This document shows positions 52,513 to 64,000 of a stretch of 64,000 bases of DNA, one piece after another (position 1 is the first letter of the stretch; each line of letters begins with the position of its first letter). The notes beneath the pieces were generated by a model. It searched no databases and was not told the DNA's origin. It was given only the letters and a program-made list of their open reading frames with translations. The DNA comes from Zingiber officinale (taxonomy: Eukaryota > Streptophyta > Magnoliopsida > Zingiberales > Zingiberaceae). The stretch covers positions 53,014,523 through 53,078,522 of the forward strand of contig NC_056004.1 of assembly GCF_018446385.1 (NCBI RefSeq), read 5' to 3'. The translations under genes were made by a program, and so were the position numbers.

Positions 52513-55285
52513 TGTAAAATACCGAAAATGGATAAATCACCATAAGGGAATTTTTTGAAAATTTTGAAATTTTTTCGAAAATTTTTCGGAGCTCGTATGA
52601 CGAGTTTACGAGGATACATATTGGGCCTCGTGAAAGCCTATTTAGGCTATCCCGTTTAAGCGAGGAAATGTTTTATTTTCTTTTATTTTTCTCTTTTCTT
52701 TTATTCTTCTCCATTTTCCTTTTTCTCCCGCGTGCCCGAGCCGTCCCCGAACATCTGATCCTTGCCCTAACCGGCGGTGGTTTCCTTCTCCCTCGCGTAC
52801 AAAGCCGTGGCCGAGGGATGTGCATCTCCTTTCCCTTCACTCTTCTTCAACACCGATCCTCTTCTTCCCCTTCCTCTCCGATCGACGTCGGCCATGCCTT
52901 CTCCACCCGACGGGCACGCACACCCGACGCCACTACCTCCTCCCTTCCTCCACTCGACGTCGATCGTCGACCCCTCTCTGTGCTCGTGCCCTAGCTTCCC
53001 GACGCCGATTTATTTCTCTCTGTCGAGGTTGCGTCACTGCGTCCACTGCGGGCTCACACCCGACACCGTTGAGTTCACCTTTTCTTCATTGCGCTACTGC
53101 CTCCTCTCGGTCGTCCACCTCTACTGGCATCCGAGCCCTCTTTCCAGAGGTGCCCTAGCCCTGATCCGCCGGCCACTTCTGAGTGAGGATCCTGATTTCT
53201 CTTCCTCACGATATTCTCCACAGTTTGATCGTATCTAGATCTAGACATTGGCCATGTGGTCGACGTCGTTGATGTTGTCTCCAGCCGATCACTGTTGGCA
53301 ACAGTAAGGCACTACCAGAGAGGAAGGAGGTCAAGTTAGGTAAGGCAAATTTGGGTATTTGGATTTTTGATTAGAATGTTTGTGCTGAATTGTGGGGCTG
53401 ATCACTGTGGTACTGTCATTATTTTTCCACAGCAACATCTCCTTTCCGGTAGCAAACTTTTCAGTTGTGAATTGAGGTAAGGAGTAAGTAATTGATCTTT
53501 ATGGTAGATCATGATGTAATTTGATCATTTAGTAGTTGATTGTGCTTAGATTTATTTGTTTAGATTAATCTAAGGGGATGATTAGGGTTAAAGCAAATAA
53601 CCCTAATCAACTGTTGGATTTATTTTAGGTTTGGAGATTTTTATTTAGCTATATAGCTAAATACATTATCTGTTTGATATCACAGGATTTTGACTCGAGA
53701 TGGTGTCTCGACGAGGGATCTATTTCAGATATGATCCTATTATTGGAAGCGGATACCTTGACTTATCTTTTAGATTTGTCATTTGATGTGCATAGTAGTT
53801 TTTAATAAATAGTAATGCTTATGTTTTATATCTGCATCGGTATGTCATTATCCATTACCTGTGCATGTTTTGATTGTTACTTGTGTTAGCATTCATGTTT
53901 ATATCCTTCAGATTACTAGTGATCATAGAGGTAATGACATACCATGCCTTTTGATATACCAGACTAGATTTTTATATCATACCTGACCTATGTACCCTAG
54001 ATCTTCGTATTTGACCCATTGATGTTAGGGTACACATTTTATATATATATGGATAGGTTTAGGATATTACCATGTTTAGTGTCATGCATCATCTCGCATG
54101 ATTGCATGTTGTGCGATAGTCGACTCCATTATTGTTGAGCACATCGCCAGTTACATGGATCTACATACACAACCACTCATGGGTTAGTGGTTTTTATTCA
54201 GGCAGGGTGTGTTGCAGCAGGTGCTTTGTCAGTGCTCCGCTGGTCCACTAATGGGTAGCGTGACGCAACGTGGTAGCACGTCAGGGATCCCTCTTCTGGA
54301 TTGTCTCAGAGAGATGAGAACATTGAGATCCCTCACTTATGATTTGGGGTAGGAGGATAGGTGTACTCCGACAGCATCCCGTCCACTCGGTCACTCATCA
54401 GGAGCAGTGACGGCAGAGTACACGGTTGTCACAGCCCTATCAACTCGGTCTCACTATTGTGTATGAGACGACTGACTGGAGAGTAGGGGTGACCAGGACA
54501 TGTCATTGGCATCATACGCATTGACGCATTTATTGCTTGTGTTTGCTGCATTTATTTGCTGTATTTGGATGGATGCATATGATTGACATGCATACAAGAT
54601 TTATGACACTCTCGGTCTGACAACCTTGTGATCCCTACCAGGTCCCGGTTAGTACAGTTTGCTCCTGTTTATTTTAGTTGCATTTATCATTCTTATATCA
54701 GGAGACTGCATGCATGATTAGTGCTAGTTATTATTTTCTTACTTTGCATGTTAATATTACCTGTTGAGGAGTTGACTCACCCCGTGGATATTTACTATTT
54801 TCAGGTTGAGGCTGTCCGGAGAGTTCTAATCGCTAGTCCCTTGCAGGACGCGAGGATGTGTTGTTTCGGTCATTTGGTTTTCTTATGATGATATATATAT
54901 ATATATATATATAAACGATGTTGTAAACTTGTTCTAGTTTTGTTTATATGAATATTGTATGGTTTTGTTTTGTTTGTCGATGAGTTTTATTGGATTTGTT
55001 CTACTACATGCCTGCCTGGATGACAGAAGAGGTGAGTTGGTTTTATCGAATATGATTTGAGTTTTATGGGTGTAGTTGAGTAGGATGTTTTGAGATGTTT
55101 TACTTATCGTTGTTTTAGTTCACTATTATACTGCGTGATTGTTGTTTAGTTCTTTTATTATTATTGTTCCGGCCGTGTTGGCCGTGTATGTGATGGTTAT
55201 GTTGTAGAAAAATTTCAGATTGTTACCCGTACAGGGGAAATGCTGCCGAAATTTTCTTCGGGCAGGGACTACTTGGGGCATGACA
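52513..55285 (+). repeat. 3' LTR of the gypsy chromovirus (2,773 bp)
   Basis: Starts TGTAAAATACCGAAAATGG after a purine tract and ends GGGGCATGACA; TGTAA...TGACA ends and length fit Tekay/Del-type LTRs. Frames near 52668-53238 are C/T-rich, overlap in several registers and are not genes. A (TA)n microsatellite lies at 54889-54913. Confidence 0.8.
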
Positions 55286-55593
55286 TTAAAAGGGAAGTGT
55301 AGATTGTTACACTGCCCCTATCTATTGTATTCGATCACCTCTTCTAGCGGTTCCGAAAGAAGAATTTAGTGGATTACTCATCGATAGATTTGCGGGACCT
55401 TGTCTTGGAGTAGGAGTCGCTAATGGCTCCGAACTAAGTAAAATCGAGCGCGTGTTCTTTTACTTGTTTTTCTTCTTTGCTTTTTTACTTAGTTTTCCAC
55501 TGCGCACTTTGTTTTCCAAAACTGAAAAAGTGAAAATTTTGAAAACCACGTGATTCACCCCCTGCCCCTTTTCACGTGCGTCTCGATCCAACA
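55286..55593 (+). repeat. copia LTR fragment (3' part)
   Basis: Ends GTGATTCACCCCCTGCCCC, then TCTCGATCCAACA, a copia U5 end. With the fragment at 50787-51021 it could be the two halves of one LTR into which the gypsy element inserted, but the outer flanks (TTGAC, CTAAG) do not match. Confidence 0.6.
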
Positions 55594-56480
55594 CTAAGGA
55601 CCTAGCCCATTACGTATAAGAAGACTAAGTCGAGCGAGGTGTTAATTTAGCGAGGTCAAATGAAGCTCAACCAGGCGTGGATTTTTTTTGTGTGTGTGTA
55701 GGGGGCTTTGGAGTGAACCGACTAGAAGAATATCGAATTGAAGGAACTGGTTGAGCAAAGAAAGGAGTCGGGGAGCTAGGCCCCTAGAGTAGATCGATTG
55801 AGGAGGGTCGGACGAAATGACTAAACAAGTGAGGAATTGGGGGAAGTTTTAGATATTCTGGAGGCAATCTGAGTAATAAGAAAACTAATAAAGTGATATT
55901 CATTTATAAAGTTGTTTATTTTCATTATTTTGTATTTGTATATTTATGAAATTATTACGTTCACTAGTAAAGCTATTTATAAATCAACAAGTAAAATAGA
56001 ACCTCAACGTACACCTTTCATACTTTTCATAATCTCAGTGTTCAATCAGCATTCACTCTACTATGTTCAGTTACGTTTTTCATGTAGACTTGCACTGAAC
56101 TATCAAATAAAACCCAAAGATAAATCAATCAACTAATTAAGTGAAAGAGAAGGAAATTAAGGGTGTTTATGAGCAACCCTCCTGGAGAGTCTCTTCATTC
56201 GACACCTATAGAAATACCTTTTTGTTTCTTAGGGCCATACATGATCAACAATTCAATCAAATAATTGCACTCATCCAAATAAAAACATTCATTTGTCCTC
56301 TTCCTCTGAATACATGAACCCAAGTGAGTGATAGGAGAGCATGAATGAACATATATACCATGCATCGAATCAAGCTCACTTTTCCAAAAAACACAGGAGG
56401 CTCCTTTTCGTATGCATATATGTTTGCTGAACGCACATAATTAGAATTAATGCATTAAGTTCCACCTCCACAAATATTCA

Positions 56481-56522
<42 letters not shown>

Positions 56523-57455
56523 AGTATACAAAACCATTCTAATTCTTGGAGGATGTTCTTAACTATAATCTATTATTTTCATTGTACTTTCAAGTAAGCG
56601 TACATCATATGATCTTGATGTAGCTGAAGATTCAGTTGGGTTCATTCTATTAGACATAAGTATTGGTTTGGTTGTTTTAGTTTCCAGTCTATTTACTAAT
56701 TGTAAATGTTTTCTTCCCAAGGAGATTAGTAAGTTTTCTTGTCTTATTTGTTGAAACATTAAGTTTAACTGTGTTCGTCTTCTTCTAATTCTATTTCAAG
56801 TGAAGAAGTGGGTTTATATATAGAAAATCTAACAAAAATTTGATTTTTACTGTCTTTATACATAAGAGAAGAAGTGGATTTTAAAGTAACGTTTGAATTT
56901 TATAAATTAATAGTTCATTCTAGTCCAGCTAAAATTTCATAATTATATATATGGTTCTCTTATCCATCCACACCGGCATTGATTGAGACTAGAAGAGATC
57001 GATCGGGTGAAGGGAATCCAAGAAATCCCAAATACATATATATATATATATTCAACAGGGAAAATAATCATTCTATAATTTAAAATTAATAAATCACACA
57101 CTGAAGTATTGAATGGTCATAAAAGGATTAATTTAGGTGTAGTAAGTAGAAGGAATTAGGTGTAAAGTGTACTTTAAAGTCTCTCTTTTGACCTAATGTT
57201 CCTTATAATAATTGCACTACTCTCTTAAATTCTCTCTCCCTGACGACCCTGCATGCGCAGAGAAGAACTTGCAGCAAAATCGATCTTCAAGAAAATTTAA
57301 GATACAAATTCCTGGAGGATATTGATTAAAAAGACAGTTTAATTAAGATAAATTTGCGGTTGTTCGACATTTGCTATAACAGAACTTGTTCTTCGCTTGA
57401 TTGGAATTAAAGAAAAGATGTAGAATTATTACGACCCATCATACGTGAAGTTCTA
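55594..57455. other. Intergenic DNA downstream of the IDD gene
   Basis: First 250 bases are LTR-like debris (words such as GGAGTCGGGGAGCTAGG). The rest is AT-rich with an (AT)n tract at 56485-56518. The 3' end of the minus-strand IDD transcript lies just left of 57456. Short frames at 55912-56136 and 56559-56759 have no recognisable content. Confidence 0.5.
56485..56518. repeat. (AT)n microsatellite
   Basis: Uninterrupted AT dinucleotide run of about 17 units. Confidence 0.95.
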
Positions 57456-59863
57456 CTACTGCATGCGGCCGCCGCCAACGAATGATCGAGTGGATTTGAG
57501 TTCGGAATCCAGGGTGGCCATGTCGATGCCAAGATGCAGCTCTCTTGGCGGCACGCCGCCCCCCATGCTCCTCATCCTACCGCCTACCCCGAGGAAGTCT
57601 CTGGTTAACTTGTCGGCGGCTGCGGCGGCGCCGAGCATTGCCAACTGGTTTCTCTGCAACTTGTTGTCGTTGATGTTCGAACCGATTCCGGTGCTGAACA
57701 CCCCAAATCCGGCTGCAGCTTCTTGATCATTGATAGCTCCATTGCCATTGCCGAGAGAATTCATGAATAGTTCGTTGAAGTGGGCTTCGTTCTGCGCCTG
57801 AGGAGGCCCGCCGGAGTTCTCTCCGACACCGTCGAAGCCTGCTCCCGGATTATTCTTCGCCAAGTTTCCGAATCCCCTGAGAATGGAGTTGGCGCCGCCA
57901 GAATTGCTGCTGGTTGCGCCCATTTGCGCCGCCTTCTGGAGTAGCGCAGTTGCCGACATGTGAGGGTGGAGGGCGGTCTCGTTGCCGTACATGTTCGCAT
58001 CGAGGTGATGGCTCATGAGGTTTCCGGCGTACGTTGTCTCGTTGCCGCTCCCGCCGGCTGCTGGATTGTTGAATTGGCCGGGGAATTGGTTCATGGCGGC
58101 GTTGCTGGTGGTGCCGTTCGCGTTTCCATTGTTGGAAAAGATGTTGAGATTGAAGAGATCAATCGCAGCGGAAGACGACGACATGTTAGCGTGGTGGTCT
58201 TGGAGTTGCATCAAGCCATGAAAGGGTTTGGGTTGGAGCAGATGAGAATTGACAACTTCGTTAACGCTTTGGCTCGAACCGCCGCCGAGGAAGAACGTTC
58301 CTCCGGCCGCAGGCCGGAAAGATGGCAAGTGATCGAACTGCATCGCGTCGGCGCCATTATTCCCACTAAGCCGAAGAAGATCGTTGGAAGTCGGCGTCGT
58401 CGTCTGGTGGCCTTGCAAAGAGGAGAAATGAGGAGAGTTCACCGGAGGAAGCCCCAAATTCATAAGTCCGGCAGGGCTGCGGCCGTAGAAATGCCCACCC
58501 ATCGTCGCCGGGAGCCTTGCGCTCTCTTGTGCCAATGCGTCGCAGAATGCTCGGTGGGTGATGAAGCTATCACGCCTGCAACAACACAACCAACCATTAA
58601 TTGCAATCGATCGAATTCAGTGTGGGTGGTATTTTAATTAATTAAAAGTAAACTAACTAACTGCAAATATTTGGAATATATCTCCGGAGAAGAATAATCT
58701 GGTCGGGGACAAAGGACGTTCTCGTGAAATGGTGGACCTGCAATCGCCATGGCGATTCCTTGTTCCCTTCCTGCTAACTTATCTCCAACTCACAACACAA
58801 CAAGGATGACCTGAGGCTTTGCCTTCATGCATCCTCCCGTGAATAGGAGAGAGGACGCATCGTTCTAACTGGCGTGAATTTCAAGAACCCAAAGATGCAT
58901 GGACCGCCTTTTCTTTTTTGTTTTGTATTGTTTTGATTTTTGAAATAATCGATCTCCATGTTATCGACAAGATTCACGTGTGAGCTAGCTAGGTGCATTA
59001 TTTTCCCCCAATTCTGGCCCTAAACCTGCTTCTGTCACTCGGTCAGGAATGAGTCAGTCACAACCCTAACCCTAACTGTAACTCCAGTCCAGAATTTTAG
59101 ATCTAATCATATCACCAAAACCAAGAAGCGTACTTGAAACCAAAAACTTTTAGAAGTCGATGATGTTTCGCCGACGATCATCGTCGGATTTAGGGTATGT
59201 ACCTGGAGAAGAGGGTGCCGCAGTCGCAGCGGTACTCGCGGGTGCCGCAGGTCTTGGAGTGAGCCTTCCAGTCGGACTGCACGGCGTAGCGCTTGGAGCA
59301 CTTGTCGCACTTCCACTTCTTCTCCCCGTGCTTCCGGCAGAAGTGCTTCTTGATGCCGGTGAGGTCGCCCAGGGCGCGGGAAGGGTCGTGGTGGACACAC
59401 GTGGTCTCCGGGCAGATGTACACCCGGCGGCGCACCTCCTTCGGGTTCTTCTGCTTCAGCTTCCACGGCAGGTTGTGGCCTCGCCGGTGCAACTGCAGGT
59501 TCTGCTCCCGCTGGAACCCCTTGTTGCACACCTCGCATATGAACCGATTCGTCGCCATGAGTGCCTTGGGCGATAGAGCGATCACCTCAGCGTCAGGATC
59601 TGCATGCCAAACCCAATTAAGGAAGACTTAAAACTCAATCCTAGATCTATGAATTAGGGTTTGCAACTTGGAAATATCTGCGTATCTAGCTACTTACTTG
59701 GGTTTCCAGGGAGGTTCCTCTTTTTCTTTGGAGGAGCTGCAGCTGGTGCAGCTGATGAGCTTGGTGTTGCTGATAACATCTGTTGTGGCTGCTGCTTTTG
59801 GATGTTATACTGTTCTTCTTCTCTCATACCGAAAAAAGGGACCGACGATGAAGCTGCCGCCAT
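57456..59863 (-). CDS. INDETERMINATE-DOMAIN (IDD) C2H2 zinc-finger transcription factor
   Basis: Nuclear DNA-binding factor of the plant IDD family, which partners with DELLA/GRAS proteins in growth, root patterning or flowering. Coding exons on the minus strand: 59863-59698, 59599-59203, 58575-57456; GT-AG junctions and phases join to 1,683 nt, 560 residues. A basic nuclear signal (PPKKKRN) precedes [10 protein letters not shown] and the ID domain: ZF1 C2H2 (75-97, CEVC...H), ZF2 C2H2 (116-146), ZF3 C2HC (151-173, CDKC...C), ZF4 C2HC (178-199, CDC...C). The last finger is interrupted by intron 2, as in other IDD genes. The Gly/Asn/Ser-rich C-terminal part keeps the family motifs [11 protein letters not shown] and TRDFLGVGG. 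All fingers are complete, so it looks functional. I do not assign a numbered orthologue. Confidence 0.96.
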
Positions 59864-60400
59864 GGTAAAAGCCTAAAGCTATGTGATCTCCTAGATGATT
59901 GCTTAATGTTTCTAAAAGGTCGTCAATTGATGAGAAATATGCATGGAAACTCACTCATCTGCTCCAATTTTCTTCACTACCTGTATTCCTAGACCTAAAA
60001 GACAAAAAATTAAAAGAAGGAATTGAGGGAAGAACACGAATCACTCAAATCCTTGTACAAGTGGTATGGATCTATGCTCCAACGTCGACACAACCCAAAA
60101 CAAAAACCTCCAACGCTGCCTAGCTCTCTCGAACTCTTCCCACTTCAACTAAAGAACAAGGAAGCTGGCTAGCTATGGAACAATCTGTTGCACTTAAAGC
60201 CAAATATATGGAAATAGAAAGAGAGAAAAGATTAAAGAGAACCTCTTTCTCCCCTTCTCTTTCTTCTTCTTCTTCTTCTACTACTTCTCCTTGGCCTTAG
60301 CCTCCTTTCCATACTTTTCTTTCTTTCTTCTTCCTCTATGGTTATATACCTCTATTTTTCATCACCACAAATAAACAATCCTGGAAAAGAATAATTATAT
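59864..60400 (-). promoter_or_regulatory. 5' leader and promoter region of the IDD gene
   Basis: The minus strand carries a GAA/GA-rich leader (about 60225-60325) and a TATA-like GTATATAACC at about 60342-60351, some 480 bases before the start codon. A long leader, possibly with an intron, is inferred. Confidence 0.4.
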
Positions 60401-61540
60401 ATCTGAATAAAGCAGGAGGGTATGCAGGAGGAGGAGGAGAGATCGAGTGCTGTACATGGGTTTGAGTGTCATAACTGCGTTACAAAGGGTCCACATGCCT
60501 CTTTGTATATGGTGGCAATTATTCCTCTTGACATAAGGACAAAAGCCAGCCTCTAATCCCATTCCTCCAAGCCATGTTGGTAAAAGTAAGCAAGCCATAA
60601 AACACTCCCATTCATATCTTAATTACTACAAGCCAGAATGAATGAGACTTGGATGTGATATAATGGACACCGGAAGAAAGAAAGATTTAATTCAGATTCT
60701 GATCAAAAGTCTTAAACTTTAAGATAATTAGTTACTACTCTACAACTTGAAGTTGAACTCTTCTTGACAAGGCTTGCTATACTGCTTAATTAATTATTCA
60801 CTGCCCCAGTTCAAATGTTGGTATACAGTTAAGCTTATCTGTAAAGTACCCCAGAACTCTGAGCAGCAAGCTGAAGAGGCACACAGACAGTCATAGAATT
60901 GTGACCACTGGAAAACTGCTTTTAATTAAATTTATGAATTTCTAGTTATGCAATGAGAACATGTTGCTCTGACATACATATATATATATATATTATAGAT
61001 ACAATAATTCATGATATAATTTTGAAACTTACTTAGCTTGCCAACCTAATATTGAGTACCTTATTCAATCTAATATATTGCTTGAACTATATCAAATTTT
61101 GGATGATAATGAAAGTTAACATTTTAATGAAATTTTAACATGAAATACCTCATCTTCACATCCAATACGAAATTATGTAGGGATCATGATAATCTTATTC
61201 TTAGTCCTCTTACGTGACTAATTTGCAATTTTTGGTTTGATGCATGTCACCTTGACTATCATAGAGAATTTGAATTTTAAAAGGAAGATGTCATAACTAC
61301 TCTCTATATTTGAACAATAACATTCCTCTTTGAATAAGTTGGTGTTATTTCATTCTCTCTCTTTTTTGTCTCTATATATTTCTTGTCCATAGTTTTACAC
61401 CTCAAGCTTGGTATTTTTATATTTTTTTTATCATTAGTCTTTGTTTGTCTATTATTTATTATTTGGAATCCTTTTGACTGAATTAGTGACATAGTTCATC
61501 TAACTCAGGTCATTAACAATGTTTTCTCTTTAAAGAAATA
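60401..61540. other. Intergenic DNA, no gene seen
   Basis: AT-rich upstream DNA of the IDD gene with a (TA)n run near 60978. No convincing frames. Confidence 0.5.
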
Positions 61541-61545
61541 GGGAA

Positions 61546-63012
61546 TGTTAGGCGACCAACAAGTAATAAATGATAATAATGTATTATTTGTAAAATGATG
61601 TGTATTTTAGTTTAACTTCTTAAACTACTAGTTAAATTGTTACCTCTAATAGCATAAAACATAAAAATAAAAACTCACAATGATCTCCCGAGATGATCTT
61701 GGTCTCCGCTTGACATTGGAAGAGTGATCACGAAATAAAATCGAAAAGCTCTTCGCAAAGTTCACAAACCAAATCCCTCTTCTATTTGAATGTTCTTCAC
61801 GACCGATCCGCACACACCCCTCTTCTTGTTCTCTGGTCTTGTCTTCCTTTTATCACTTAAACGTAGTAATGGTAGTGGAGTAAATGGTCTACATTACCGC
61901 ATGCAGCAATAATGTAGCAGTAAACCATGTTTACGTTACTTCACACAACAATAACGCTAACATCTCCCACTTGTTCATGTTAAACTACAAAAGCACATGA
62001 TCACAAAAATCATGAAGAATGAAGACCATTAGAGACAGACCATATGGTGATCAGGTCATAAAGACCAGAGCAAAAACTATCAGTCACAAAGACCAAAACA
62101 AGAACATTCAATCCATATTTTAGGAAAAATGATTCGTGCGACAGCAAACATACTGAGCAATAATTGTTTAAAAGATTGTTACATTTTACATAGCTGCTCT
62201 ATAGAATGAATCAGAGACATCAATAACTTACCTTTACCCCAAATTAAATTGTTTACATCAAAATGAACATCTCTAATCTCTCATAATGACTATTATGTCA
62301 AAAGCATGTTCAACATCTCCATTCAACACAATTATTCATAATTACATTTTATGTACTGAACTAAAAATGTAACTGGTTTCAGTGAATAAATGTCACAAAT
62401 GTAAATCAATCTTAATTTTTATTTTTATCTAGAATATATATATTCTAATCAGTCGCTTTCCTAGTTATGCTCTATAGACCAAATCACCCATAGTCAATAG
62501 AAAACATGTTAAAGTAGCAAACACTGATCAAAACTTCAAGTAGACAGCTAAATAGTCACTTAGGGTAAGATTGAGATTAACTTATAATATCAAGGGTCTT
62601 ACATAGTAGAGAAGCAAGGATCCATTCTCCTACTACCCTTTTCATCGCCATAACACATGTGATATGAATCACATGCTACGATGTTATTCTTTTTACTAAA
62701 AAGAGCTCATGTTTTTCTCAAAATTTAACATCATACAGATTTCAATCTTAACATACCTAATGTCTAATCTTGAATTCAACATATGAATTTCAATCTTACC
62801 TTAAGCAGATTCAATAAATGGTGGATTCATTTACTCTAAAAATTATATAAATGATCTCATCTTAATACAGTTATCAAGACGACTTTAACTTATAGGTATG
62901 TCTCTATTTATATCTACATAAGTAGTCCTATAAGTAACGGTCTTACCTCTATTTATACTTAACAAATAGAGATGATTGTCCATGTGAGTGGACCAATCTC
63001 AATCTGTCAACA
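61546..63012 (-). repeat. 3' LTR of the right-hand copia element (1,467 bp)
   Basis: In plus orientation it runs TGTTAGGCGACC...CTGTCAACA. It lies next to the RNase H end at 63084, which fixes it as the 3' LTR of a minus-strand element. GGGAA (61541-61545) is the expected target-duplication copy; its partner is off the window. The boundary at 63012 has only a weak purine tract. Confidence 0.65.
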
Positions 63013-64000
63013 TACTTATTGAGAATTTTTTTTTAAATGTAGCAAAGACATATACTGAATAGATCATAGCATTTTACAATGTATTACATTTTACAAAATT
63101 TCAAAGACTTCCCATATCCTTGTAATGAATCTTTAGTCAATGACTTAGTAAAAGGATCTTCAAGTATAGTACGTGTAGGGATATACTCAAGAATTATCAT
63201 TTTCTTGTTAACAATATCCCTTACAAAATTATACTTAATTTCTATATGCTTCCCTTTGCTGTAATATTTGGAAAAAGCTATAGCAACTTGACTGTCATAA
63301 TACACTATAACAAGATTCTTACTATCCTCAGCAATCTTCAGATGCTTCAGGAACCTTCTTAATTATATAGCCTCTTGCATAGCTGCTACACAAGCCACAC
63401 AGCTTCCATTGTCGACAAGGTTACACAAGCTAAGCCATATAGCTTCTATTATCAACAAGGATACACAAGCCATGCCACACAACTTCTATCATTGACAAGG
63501 CTATATAAGTCTACTTCTTGCTATTCCATGAGATGGTGTCACCATTCAGCAAGAAGACATAGTCAGATATGGATATTCTGTCATTAAGGTCTCCTACCCA
63601 ATTTATATCTATATAGCCCTTCAAGCTCATCTTAGATCCTTGGAAACAAATACATTAATCTGTTATCCTTTTGAGGTATTTTAATATCCTCTTTAACATT
63701 TCCAGTGTCTCGATCCTGGGTTTGACTAGAAACTACTAACTAAGTCAACAACATAGCTTATATCTAGATGAGTAAACAATATAGTGTACACATTAAACTA
63801 CCAATTACACTAGCATATGATTTTTTTCTTCATTTCGACTATTTCTTCAGGAGTCTTGGAATACATACTTTTACTCAGAACAATACCTCTGGCTATAGGT
63901 GTCTGTTCAATGTTGCAGTTTGGCATATTGAAGTGTTGTAGTATCTTAGTGATATAAGTCTCTTAAGACAAACTCAAAAGACTTTTTGATGGTTCTCTAA
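63013..64000 (-). pseudogene. pol: copia RNase H and 3' end of pol (broken, partial)
   Basis: Minus-strand frames give DRISISDYVFLLNGDTISWNS (about 63525-63590) and, downstream, YYDSQVAIAFS, GKHIEIKYNFVRDIV and DPFTKSLTKDSLQGYG to the stop at 63084. These are the standard copia RNase H blocks. Between them at 63388-63502 lie three tandem copies of a roughly 40-bp unit that disrupt the domain. Stops occur in the connecting frames. The element continues beyond the right edge. Confidence 0.85.
63388..63502. repeat. Three-copy 35-40-bp tandem repeat inside RNase H
   Basis: Units begin ACACAAGC at 63388, 63423 and 63463 and contain CATAGCTTC/CACAACTTC and a GACAAGG/AACAAGG end. Divergence between units is about 15-20%. 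Confidence 0.8.

Noticed and set aside
52668-53238. Overlapping plus-strand frames of 108-153 codons
   Set aside because: They lie in the C/T-rich part of the gypsy LTR, overlap in different registers and have no domain.
57960-58637. 225-codon plus-strand frame opposite the IDD gene
   Set aside because: It is the antisense shadow of the IDD C-terminal exon, whose minus-strand reading has clear family motifs.
59107-59631. Several other frames across the IDD zinc-finger exon
   Set aside because: GC-rich shadows of the real exon 59203-59599, which encodes all zinc-finger cysteines and histidines in one frame.

Overview
The window is plant nuclear DNA. It holds three spliced nuclear genes with GT-AG introns (plastid triose-phosphate isomerase, a GPI-anchored lipid-transfer protein and an INDETERMINATE-DOMAIN zinc-finger factor) in a sea of LTR retrotransposons. 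The large nested LTR content, the copia LTRs ending in a C-rich U5 and an Au-type SINE fit a repeat-rich flowering plant. A monocot, possibly Zingiberales, is my guess from the feel of the LTR sequences and is not proven. No prokaryotic, organellar or CRISPR features were seen.

Layout. 1-7231: most of a Ty1/copia element (SIRE-like) on the minus strand, with gag, protease, integrase, part of RT and its 5' LTR. Pol has one in-frame stop and one homopolymer frameshift. 7232-10640: old LTR debris, a weak SINE candidate and a foldback. 10454-17680: promoter and nine coding exons of plastid triose-phosphate isomerase on the plus strand; intron 1 carries a solo LTR. 17681-21062: intergenic DNA with an Au-type SINE, a 169-bp Mutator-type MITE with a perfect 10-bp target duplication, and a second SINE on the minus strand. 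21063-22278: three-exon lipid-transfer protein gene (LTPG type), minus strand. 22279-29700: AT-rich DNA with a 1.1-kb hAT-type element (8-bp target duplication), a Harbinger-like MITE, an eroded gypsy LTR and a 1.83-kb solo LTR (target duplication ATTAT). 29711-30038: a broken chimera of a ribosomal protein uS9 (RPS16) fragment and a 14-3-3 fragment.

30624-47077: a three-level nest. The outer element is a non-autonomous copia-type element with a gag gene but no pol (TR-GAG type), flanked by GTAAT. Its 3' LTR was split by a 10.1-kb LARD-like element on the minus strand that carries its own small ORF. That ORF was in turn split by an 898-bp copia solo LTR flanked by ACATC. 47326-50576: a non-autonomous CACTA transposon. 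50787-55593: copia LTR pieces around a 5'-truncated chromovirus (gypsy) with a decayed integrase, a chromodomain and a 2.77-kb LTR. 57456-59863: the IDD zinc-finger gene, minus strand, three coding exons. 61546-64000: LTR and RNase H of another copia element on the minus strand, running off the right edge.

The host genes do not form a pathway: one is a plastid carbon-metabolism enzyme, one a cell-surface lipid-transfer protein, one a transcription factor. The main biological content is the layered transposon history, which target duplications and interrupted reading frames let one order in time.
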